DNA of 64,000 nucleotides from NCBI GenBank assembly GCA_028226535.1, contig JAOJEG010000001.1:62001-126000 (forward strand), in the 5' to 3' direction. The notes under the pieces were generated by a model. It searched no databases. It was given only the letters and a program-made list of their open reading frames with translations, and was not told the origin of the DNA. Both the position numbers and the translations under genes were made by a program. The stretch is from Candidatus Pelagibacter sp. Lineage in GTDB: Bacteria > Pseudomonadota > Alphaproteobacteria > Pelagibacterales > Pelagibacteraceae. Shown piece after piece: positions 57,998 through 64,000 of this stretch. Numbering within the stretch: the first letter of the stretch is position 1; every line of letters starts with the position of its first letter.

Positions 57998-59167
57998 ATG
58001 AAATTTGGATACTTTTGTAATACTACTAACTGGACACACAAGCCATATCACGAACTATTAGATGAAACTCGAGAAATCACAGAATATTGTGATCAAAATA
58101 AATGGGACTCAATCTGGTATACAGAACATCATTTTAACCATGAAGGAATGGAATCTTGCACAAACCCATTAATGATGGGTGCCGATGCTGCTGCAAGAAC
58201 TAATCAAATTAGAATTGGTCAAGCATGTAATGTAATTACTTTTCATAACCCAATACAAATGGCTGAAGACGTAGCTCTTTTAGATCAACTATCAAAAGGA
58301 AGAGTTGAAGTTGGTATTGGTAGAGGAATTTATGGAAGAGAAGCTGTTAACTTAAATATCGAAGCAGATATGAAAGATCAGGCTAAAAACTTTAGACTAT
58401 TTGAAGAAACTTTAACTATTTTAAAAAAAGCTTGGAAAGAAAAATTCTTTGATCACAAAGGAGAATTTTATACTTATCCGTCACCAGATTATGTTTGGCA
58501 ACATGATATGAGTAAACCAAGTGAAGAATTTATAGATATGAAAACTAATGTAATGAAAAAAATTAGTGTTCTACCGCAGCCATATCAAAAACCTTATCCT
58601 CCTATCCATCAGGTTGTTGATGGTATTCGATCTATTGAATGGGCTGCACAACAAGGTTTAAATATCATTATGTGGATACCTACAGTTAAAGCTTTAAAAA
58701 TTAAATTTGAAGCTTTCAAAAATGCAAAATCTGAAGCTGAAAAAAGAAACGTTCCAATGGGTGAAGGAATTTCACTGGTAAGAGATATGTTTGTTGCCGA
58801 TACTATGGAAGAAGCTAAAGAGAAAGCTGGTGAACATATGGTAAATTATATGAGATGGGTATGTCATTGGCGAGGTCTTGGTAATCACATGGATCCAGGT
58901 GAAGAGCTTCCTGAAACAAAAGGAAAATTGGATTTATTAAATTATGAATTTCTACATAAAAGAAATATGTTATTTGGAACTCCTGAATACGTAATTGACA
59001 AAATTCATGAATTAAAATCTGAACTAAACTTACAGAACTTACAAGTTTGGTCTAACTTTCCAGGAGTAAAACACGAAGATTGCATGAAAAGTGTTAAGCT
59101 TTTTACTGAAAAAGTTATGCCTCATTTTCAAGATGATATAGATACTGAAGTCAAAAAAGTTTCGTGA
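57998..59167 (+). CDS. Luciferase-like flavin-dependent monooxygenase
   Basis: This 389-residue monooxygenase of the bacterial luciferase-like family starts MKFGYFCNTTNW and shows WDSIWYTEHHFNHEGMESC, TNQIRIGQACNVITFHNPIQ and DQLSKGRVEVGIGRGIYGRE, the TIM-barrel flavin pocket motifs. Such enzymes use reduced FMN supplied by a partner reductase, which is not seen in this window. It heads an operon with a ThDP enzyme, methyltransferase, DUF1185 protein, hydrolase and aldehyde dehydrogenase; the next gene overlaps by four bases. A strong AAAGGAGGAAG site precedes the ATG. The substrate is unknown. Confidence 0.9.
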   Translation: MKFGYFCNTTNWTHKPYHELLDETREITEYCDQNKWDSIWYTEHHFNHEGMESCTNPLMMGADAAARTNQIRIGQACNVITFHNPIQMAEDVALLDQLSKGRVEVGIGRGIYGREAVNLNIEADMKDQAKNFRLFEETLTILKKAWKEKFFDHKGEFYTYPSPDYVWQHDMSKPSEEFIDMKTNVMKKISVLPQPYQKPYPPIHQVVDGIRSIEWAAQQGLNIIMWIPTVKALKIKFEAFKNAKSEAEKRNVPMGEGISLVRDMFVADTMEEAKEKAGEHMVNYMRWVCHWRGLGNHMDPGEELPETKGKLDLLNYEFLHKRNMLFGTPEYVIDKIHELKSELNLQNLQVWSNFPGVKHEDCMKSVKLFTEKVMPHFQDDIDTEVKKVS

Positions 59168-60864
59168 TCAAATCACGCAAAAAAATATCTGGTGGCCATG
59201 CTGCCGTTCAATCTTTAAAAAAAGAAAAAGTTGAACATGTCTTTGGTCTTATTGGATCAGCTACAATGGAGATGTTTGACGCTCTTTATCATGAAAAAAA
59301 AATTAAATTTATTGGTGTAAGAGATGAAAGAACTGGCACGCATATGGCTGATGGATATGCTAGAGCATCAAATAAACCAGGAGTTATAATAGCTGGTCAA
59401 AATGGTCCAGGTGCAACAAACTTAGTAACAGGTGTCGCTCAAGCAAAAGCAGCCTTTTCACCAGTGGTTGCTATTGCTGGATCTTATTCAACCAAAGATA
59501 AAATGGAGGATGCGTTTCAGGGTCTTGATCAACAATCTTTATTTACACCCATTACCAAGAAAACGTGGACAGTTAAAAATTCAAAGATTATTCCAAAAGT
59601 GATTAGTGGTGCTTTTAGTCTTGCAATGACACCACGAAGAGGACCTGTGTGTGTGAATTTACCAAGAAATATTTTAGCAGCCACAAATGATTATCGTATC
59701 AATACAAATAAACCTTCATTTTCTAATGAAAGTACTCTTAGAGGTAAAAACGAAAATATTAAAAAAGCAGCAAAAATTATTAACCAAGCAAAACAATTTG
59801 TCATAATTGCTGGTGGTGGAATTAAATATACAGCTAAGTATAAAGAAGTTATTAAACTCGCAGAATTATTAAACGTACCTATAGTTACCGCTGCAGGGCA
59901 TGGCGACGCTATTCCATTTAGTCATAAATTAAATGCTGGTCAAATGGGACCTCGTGGAAACCCAGTTGCATCAAAACTTGTTAAAGAAGCAGATGTTATT
60001 TTAGCAATTGGGACCAGATTAGGGTTCAACTCAACATTTTATTCATATGATAATATAAATAAGAAAGCAAAAATAATTCAAATTGAAATTGAAAAAAAAA
60101 TGCTTGGTAAATATTTTCCAATTATTGTTGGAATTAATGCAGATGCAGCTACGGCTACAAATCAGATATGTAATGAAATTAAAAAACAAAGAGTTAAATT
60201 AGATATAAAAAATTGGACAAACTCATATTTAAAAGAAAGAAAAAATTTTTTAATAAATAGAGATAAAGATAATCTTGGAAAAAACTTTCCCATTCAACCA
60301 AAAGGATTATTTAAACAACTACGAAAAGTTTTACCAAAAGATACTGCAATTACACTTGATGCTGGAACACTTTGTTTACAAGCAACAGATGCTCTTGAAT
60401 ATTATAATCCACCATCTTTATTTACCCCTTTAGATTTTGGTCTAGTTGGTTTTTCATTTGCTTGTGGTCTTGGTGTTAAAATTGCAAAACCTAAAAAAAC
60501 TGTAGTAAGTCTTATGGGTGATGGTGGATTTGGTATGACTATTTCTGAATTAAGTACGGCAGTTGAATATGATATTAATACAACAACTATTGTTATGAAT
60601 AATCAAAGTTGGGGAGCAGAAAAAGCTTATCAAAAAGATTTTTTTGGAAAAAGATATTTAGGTGCAGATATTACAAGCCCATCATTTGATAAAGTAGCAG
60701 AGTTATATGGTGCAAAAGGTTTTAAAGTAAAAAAAATCTCTGAAATAAATGAAGCAGTAAGGGCTGCAATTAAATGTAATAAGCCTGCAGTAGTTGATGT
60801 TGATGTGGATCCTAGTGCATTATATAGTTTTAGAAGAGATAGTTTTAAGCATAGGCAAAAATAA
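59164..60864 (+). CDS. Thiamine diphosphate-dependent enzyme, acetolactate synthase-like
   Basis: This 566-residue ThDP enzyme starts GTG, overlapping the monooxygenase stop by four bases (GTGA). The three domains are visible: the pyrimidine-binding N-terminus with catalytic E55 (GVRDERTGTHMADGYAR), the central domain, and the PP-binding C-terminus with LMGDGGFGMTISELSTAV and VMNNQSWG. Family members include acetolactate synthase, glyoxylate carboligase, sulfoacetaldehyde acetyltransferase and 2-oxoacid decarboxylases; no subgroup is clearly indicated. There is no small regulatory subunit gene, so amino-acid synthesis is unlikely. It belongs to the monooxygenase operon. Confidence 0.88.
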   Translation: MIKSRKKISGGHAAVQSLKKEKVEHVFGLIGSATMEMFDALYHEKKIKFIGVRDERTGTHMADGYARASNKPGVIIAGQNGPGATNLVTGVAQAKAAFSPVVAIAGSYSTKDKMEDAFQGLDQQSLFTPITKKTWTVKNSKIIPKVISGAFSLAMTPRRGPVCVNLPRNILAATNDYRINTNKPSFSNESTLRGKNENIKKAAKIINQAKQFVIIAGGGIKYTAKYKEVIKLAELLNVPIVTAAGHGDAIPFSHKLNAGQMGPRGNPVASKLVKEADVILAIGTRLGFNSTFYSYDNINKKAKIIQIEIEKKMLGKYFPIIVGINADAATATNQICNEIKKQRVKLDIKNWTNSYLKERKNFLINRDKDNLGKNFPIQPKGLFKQLRKVLPKDTAITLDAGTLCLQATDALEYYNPPSLFTPLDFGLVGFSFACGLGVKIAKPKKTVVSLMGDGGFGMTISELSTAVEYDINTTTIVMNNQSWGAEKAYQKDFFGKRYLGADITSPSFDKVAELYGAKGFKVKKISEINEAVRAAIKCNKPAVVDVDVDPSALYSFRRDSFKHRQK

Positions 60865-61494
60865 ATGTCACAAAAAAATATAGGTAATAAAATTCCAATT
60901 TATAAACTAAAAACAGGTAAGGAAGTTGAAGATTATTATGATGAATGGACTGTTGAAAATAAATATGACAAAGATATGGTTGACTGGAAGTATTCAGGTC
61001 CTCAAGAAACTGTAGACCTTTTTGTAAAACATATTCCCACCAAAGATATAAAAATTTTAGATGCAGGCTGCGGAACTGGTCTTGTTGGTATTGAGCTAAA
61101 AAAAAATGGTTTCCAAAAATTTGATGGAGCTGATTTTTCACAAAAAATGCTAAATTTGGTACCAGAAAATATTTATCAAAACTTATTCAAAATCGACCTT
61201 AATAAAAAGATTGATATAAAAGATAATGCTTATGAGGGAATAACCTGTGTTGGTACTTTTACATTTGGCCATGTTAATCCACCTGCATTAGATGAAATGG
61301 TAAGAATTTGTAAAACTGGTTCATTAATTTGTTTTACAATCAATATTGGAATTTATGAGGAATATGGATTTGACAAAAAGATCAAAGAATTAGAAGATAA
61401 GAATTCTTGGAAAATAATTGAATTCTTTAAGTCTAATTATATTGCAAGCAAAGGAGTAAATGCTTGGTTAGTGTTGGCTCAAGTAACTAAATAG
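60865..61494 (+). CDS. SAM-dependent class I methyltransferase
   Basis: This 209-residue protein has the class I methyltransferase fold with motif I IKILDAGCGTGLVGIELKK (about residues 62-80), GADFSQKMLNLV and the later NAYEGITCVGTFTFGHV. It starts with no gap after the ThDP gene and ends six bases before the DUF1185 gene. The substrate is unknown. Its place within a catabolic operon is unusual; it may modify an intermediate or a carboxylate. The length is normal for small methyltransferases of this group. Confidence 0.85.
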   Translation: MSQKNIGNKIPIYKLKTGKEVEDYYDEWTVENKYDKDMVDWKYSGPQETVDLFVKHIPTKDIKILDAGCGTGLVGIELKKNGFQKFDGADFSQKMLNLVPENIYQNLFKIDLNKKIDIKDNAYEGITCVGTFTFGHVNPPALDEMVRICKTGSLICFTINIGIYEEYGFDKKIKELEDKNSWKIIEFFKSNYIASKGVNAWLVLAQVTK

Positions 61495-61500
61495 ATAAGT

Positions 61501-62088
61501 ATGGATATAAATTTAAGAAAATTTACAAAATTTGTTGATAAAACTTTCATTGAAGGTGGAAAAAAAGCTAAAGAGCCTGTTCTATTAGTTTCTGTTGCTG
61601 CAGTTTTTAAAAACCCTTGGCACGGACAAGGTTTTGTAGAAGACTTAAGGCCTACAATTTTAGACTTAGCACCTAAATTAGGTGATCTATTAGTCCCAGA
61701 ATTAATTAAAGAAATAGGATCTCCTGAACAAATTTTAGCATACGGTAAAGCAGGAGTAGTTGGTTTAAATGGAGAAATAGAACACGCTTCAGCTTTTATA
61801 CATACTTTAAGATTTGGTAATAAATTTAGAGATGCAGTTGGTGGAACATCCTATTTAAGTTTCACAAATACCAGAGGACCAGCTGGATCAAAAATTTCTA
61901 TTCCAATGATGCATAAAACTGACTCGGGTTTAAGACCTTATTATTTAACACATGAATTCACAATTCACGATGCACCATTTGATGATGAAATTGTAATTGC
62001 TATTGGGGGAGCTTCAAGTGGAAGAGCTCACGCAAGAACTGGTGACAGATATCAAGATATGAAAGAAATGGGTATTGAGCCTAAATAG
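61501..62088 (+). CDS. DUF1185 (amino acid synthesis family) protein
   Basis: This 195-residue protein is of the DUF1185 family, annotated loosely as amino acid synthesis protein. Recognisable segments are VSVAAVFKNPWHGQGFVEDL, YGKAGVVGLNGEIEHASAFI and AIGGASSGRAHARTGDRYQD. Structures of the family are known, but biochemical function is not assigned to my knowledge. It lies between the methyltransferase and hydrolase genes with six-base gaps, so it is part of the monooxygenase operon. The pattern of monooxygenase, this protein, hydrolase and ALDH suggests ring or amide opening, as an inference. Confidence 0.85.
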   Translation: MDINLRKFTKFVDKTFIEGGKKAKEPVLLVSVAAVFKNPWHGQGFVEDLRPTILDLAPKLGDLLVPELIKEIGSPEQILAYGKAGVVGLNGEIEHASAFIHTLRFGNKFRDAVGGTSYLSFTNTRGPAGSKISIPMMHKTDSGLRPYYLTHEFTIHDAPFDDEIVIAIGGASSGRAHARTGDRYQDMKEMGIEPK

Positions 62089-62094
62089 TGTTTC

Positions 62095-62877
62095 ATGATG
62101 ACTGGAAATACTGCGTCAGGAACATTTTATGTTTTTAATAACAAAGAACAATCTATCCCAATAGTTTTTGTTCATGGTGTTGGTTTAACTTACGAAATTT
62201 GGCAACCTCAATTAGATTTTTTTAAAGATTACTCTAACCTTTCATACGATATTCTTGGACATGGAAAATCATCTTTAACAAAACAAAATATAAGTTTTGA
62301 TGATTTTTCAGATCAACTAATAGAGTTAATTAATGAACTAAAAATTGAAAAAATTCATTTAGTTGGTTTTTCAATTGGCTCTTTAGTAGCTAGAAATTTT
62401 GCAACTAGATATGGTGAACGATTAAGATCACTAATTCTTCTAGGTTCAATATATAAAAGATCTGAACAACAACAAAAAATAGTTAATGAAAGATTTAATC
62501 AAGCTAAAAAAGAATTAAAACTTTCGAGACAGGCATTAAAAAGATGGTTTACTGACAAATATTTAGAAAACAACCCTGATACATATGAAAAAATTAGCTC
62601 AATTTTATCTGGAAACAATATGGCAAATTTTTTAAAAGTTTATGAGCTATTTGTTAAACATAAAAATGATGAAGACTTTAAAAAAATACAAGCCAAAACA
62701 TTAGTAATGACTGGAGAACATGATATTGGTTCTACAATTGAGATGTCGCAACAATTAAATAATATAATCAAGGATAGTGAGTTAAAAATTATTAAAGATG
62801 GTAAACATCTTTGTGGTATTGAATGTGCTGATGAGGTAAATTTATCTATTAAAAATTTTATAGAGAAATATGAGTAA
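62095..62877 (+). CDS. Alpha/beta hydrolase
   Basis: This 260-residue alpha/beta hydrolase has the oxyanion motif VFVHGVGLTYEIWQPQ, the nucleophile elbow LVGFSIGSLVARNFA, the acid in TGEHDIGS and the His in KDGKHLCGIE. A catalytic triad of Ser, Asp and His is complete. The size and place resemble RutD- and MhpC-type enzymes that open rings or hydrolyse an aminoacrylate-like product after flavin monooxygenation. It starts six bases after the DUF1185 gene and overlaps the aldehyde dehydrogenase start by eight bases. The substrate is unknown. Confidence 0.88.
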   Translation: MMTGNTASGTFYVFNNKEQSIPIVFVHGVGLTYEIWQPQLDFFKDYSNLSYDILGHGKSSLTKQNISFDDFSDQLIELINELKIEKIHLVGFSIGSLVARNFATRYGERLRSLILLGSIYKRSEQQQKIVNERFNQAKKELKLSRQALKRWFTDKYLENNPDTYEKISSILSGNNMANFLKVYELFVKHKNDEDFKKIQAKTLVMTGEHDIGSTIEMSQQLNNIIKDSELKIIKDGKHLCGIECADEVNLSIKNFIEKYE

Positions 62878-64000
62878 ACTAAAACAATACAAAATGTTCA
62901 TTAATGGAGAGTGGGTTGACTCTGAAAGTAAAAAAACTTTTGAAACTTTAAACCCTGAAAATAATGAACCTTGGGCAATCGTCCCTGAAGCAAGTGCTAA
63001 AGATGTAAACAACGCAGTAAATGCAGCACAAAAGGCATTTGAGGGTGATTGGCCAAAATTACTTCCTAAAGAAAGAGCAAAATTTTTGAGAATGATCGGA
63101 CAGCAGTTAAGAGACAATGCTGAAATGCTTGGTGAGATAGAAACCATTGATACTGGTAAAATTATTAGAGAGACTAAAAAACAAGCAATTTATATCGCTG
63201 ACTATTATGATTATTATGCAGGCCTTGCAGATAAAGTTGAAGGAACAGTGCTTCCAATTGACAAGCCAAACATTCAAGCAATAACAACTAGAATACCAAT
63301 TGGTGTAATTGCAGCAATTATTCCCTGGAATTCACAAATGTTTTTAACTGCAACAAAGTTAGCTCCTGCTCTAGCAATGGGTAACACTGTAGTCATTAAA
63401 TCTTCAGAACTTGCTCCTGCAGTCATGTTTGAATTCGCAAAACTTATAGAACAAACTGGACTTCCAAAAGGAGTGGTAAATGTTATCACTGGCTTTGGTG
63501 CTCCATGTGGAAAAACACTAACAACACATGATTTAGTTGAAAAAATTGCTTTCACAGGTGGTCCAGAAACTGCAAGACATATCATTAGAAATTCTGCAGA
63601 CAATTTATCTGAAGTAAGTCTAGAGCTAGGTGGAAAAAGTCCAGTAGCAGTGTTTGATGATGCAGAGCAAGAAAATGCAATTAATGGAATTGTTGCAGGA
63701 ATATTTGGTGCAAGTGGTCAAAGCTGTATAGCTGGATCTAGACTTTATATTCAGGAAGGTATTTACGATGAGTTTCTAGACAAACTATCTAATCGAGCAT
63801 CTAAAATTAAAATTGGAACACCCATGGATCCAGAAACTGAAATGGGACCGTTAAGTAGTTTTAAACAATTAGAAACTATTGAAAAAAATATTAAAGATAC
63901 AATTGACCAAGGTGGAAAAATTAAATGTGGTGGAAAAAGAGACTCTTTTTCTAACAAAGGATATTACTTTCCTCCAACAATTATTGAATGTGATAATCAT
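62870..64000 (+). CDS. Aldehyde dehydrogenase (3' partial)
   Basis: The ATG at 62870 opens a frame of 377 codons running to the window end without a stop, so the gene continues outside. It has the ALDH N-terminus MFINGEWVDSESKK, IPWNSQMFLTATKLAPALA, the cofactor loop AFTGGPETARHI, the general base in LELGGKSPVAVF and the nucleophile in ASGQSCIAGSRL. It belongs to a different ALDH subgroup from the two paralogues at 20552 and 35019. It overlaps the hydrolase gene by eight bases and would oxidise the aldehyde formed in this pathway. The substrate is unknown. Confidence 0.9.
   Translation, partial: MSKLKQYKMFINGEWVDSESKKTFETLNPENNEPWAIVPEASAKDVNNAVNAAQKAFEGDWPKLLPKERAKFLRMIGQQLRDNAEMLGEIETIDTGKIIRETKKQAIYIADYYDYYAGLADKVEGTVLPIDKPNIQAITTRIPIGVIAAIIPWNSQMFLTATKLAPALAMGNTVVIKSSELAPAVMFEFAKLIEQTGLPKGVVNVITGFGAPCGKTLTTHDLVEKIAFTGGPETARHIIRNSADNLSEVSLELGGKSPVAVFDDAEQENAINGIVAGIFGASGQSCIAGSRLYIQEGIYDEFLDKLSNRASKIKIGTPMDPETEMGPLSSFKQLETIEKNIKDTIDQGGKIKCGGKRDSFSNKGYYFPPTIIECDNH

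Noticed and set aside
57873..57998. Frameshift explaining the short GlpD-like protein
   Set aside because: The 125 bases after the stop do not encode the missing domain in any frame and contain promoter and leader elements of the next operon.
59164..60864. IlvB acetolactate synthase for branched-chain amino acids
   Set aside because: No small regulatory subunit or ilvC gene is adjacent, and the gene is embedded in a catabolic-looking operon.
57998..62877. Uracil-degrading Rut operon
   Set aside because: The monooxygenase N-terminus does not match RutA as I remember it, and RutB-, RutC- and RutF-like genes are absent, so only an analogy in enzyme types remains.
62842..63147. Minus-strand open frame over the hydrolase/aldehyde dehydrogenase junction
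   Set aside because: It covers the start of the aldehyde dehydrogenase, whose N-terminus MFINGEWV and downstream motifs are clear, so it is a shadow frame.
1..64000. tRNA, rRNA, CRISPR arrays, insertion sequences or prophage genes
   Set aside because: No cloverleaf-like or conserved rRNA sequence, no regularly spaced direct repeats, and no transposase, integrase or phage motifs were found by reading; all gaps are under about 135 bases.

Overview
The window looks like a chromosomal segment of a streamlined marine alphaproteobacterium of the SAR11 / Pelagibacter type. This is inferred from the very AT-rich sequence, almost no intergenic space (no gap reaches 300 bases), many 1-8 base gene overlaps, and the gene content: many transporters and enzymes for methylated amines, osmolytes and small organic acids. 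No rRNA, tRNA, CRISPR array, insertion sequence or prophage gene was seen. Both ends are cut inside genes: a class II glutamine amidotransferase on the left and an aldehyde dehydrogenase on the right.

Region 1 (1-10460) is a nitrogen and methylated-amine block. Two three-gene cassettes resembling GlxBCD / N-methylglutamate synthase (amidotransferase, GXGXG beta-helix, FMN glutamate-synthase domain) flank an ammonium transporter. Next come a type III / gamma-glutamylmethylamide-synthetase-like glutamine synthetase and a diaminopropionate ammonia-lyase-like enzyme. A 137-aa protein and two tiny membrane proteins of unknown role (one a 50-aa gene at 4924-5076) sit among them.

Region 2 (10460-24400) is mostly housekeeping: photolyase, YjbQ, ZapE, a BamB/YfgM pair, aconitase, LysE exporter, CsaA, an M20 deacetylase, an aldehyde dehydrogenase, agmatinase, a secreted HExxH protein and a membrane-anchored cyclophilin.

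Region 3 (24400-38460) holds a FadN-type beta-oxidation enzyme and a complete PotABCD-like ABC importer. Upstream of the importer are an M24 hydrolase of the DoeA/creatinase kind and an EutA/maleate-isomerase-like protein, a pair reminiscent of ectoine catabolism. An EamA-dehydrogenase-ALDH-VOC operon and a 2H phosphoesterase follow.

Region 4 (37540-43430) is a Ugp importer for glycerol-3-phosphate or glycerophosphodiesters, with its phosphodiesterase and a tandemly duplicated inner permease gene.

Region 5 (43556-56664) is the most striking part. A gamma-butyrobetaine-hydroxylase-like dioxygenase, a quaternary-amine ABC importer, carnitine dehydrogenase, a dehydrocarnitine-cleaving BKACE enzyme and a betainyl-CoA-type thioesterase form a plausible complete route from gamma-butyrobetaine/carnitine to glycine betaine. 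In the same tight operon lie a TauD-type dioxygenase and an HD-domain protein with the whole ligand set of the phosphonate-cleaving oxygenase PhnZ/TmpB, then a choline-dehydrogenase-like enzyme, a DMT transporter and another 2-oxoglutarate oxygenase. The locus may therefore also convert an organophosphonate, perhaps the trimethylammonium one, to the same product.

Region 6 (56722-64000) has a C-terminally short GlpD-like enzyme. After it, behind an inverted repeat and a possibly structured leader, comes an uncharacterised catabolic operon: luciferase-like monooxygenase, ThDP enzyme, methyltransferase, DUF1185 protein, alpha/beta hydrolase and aldehyde dehydrogenase.

In all three ABC importers a hairpin terminator lies between the binding-protein gene and the permease genes, a shared design that would give excess binding protein.
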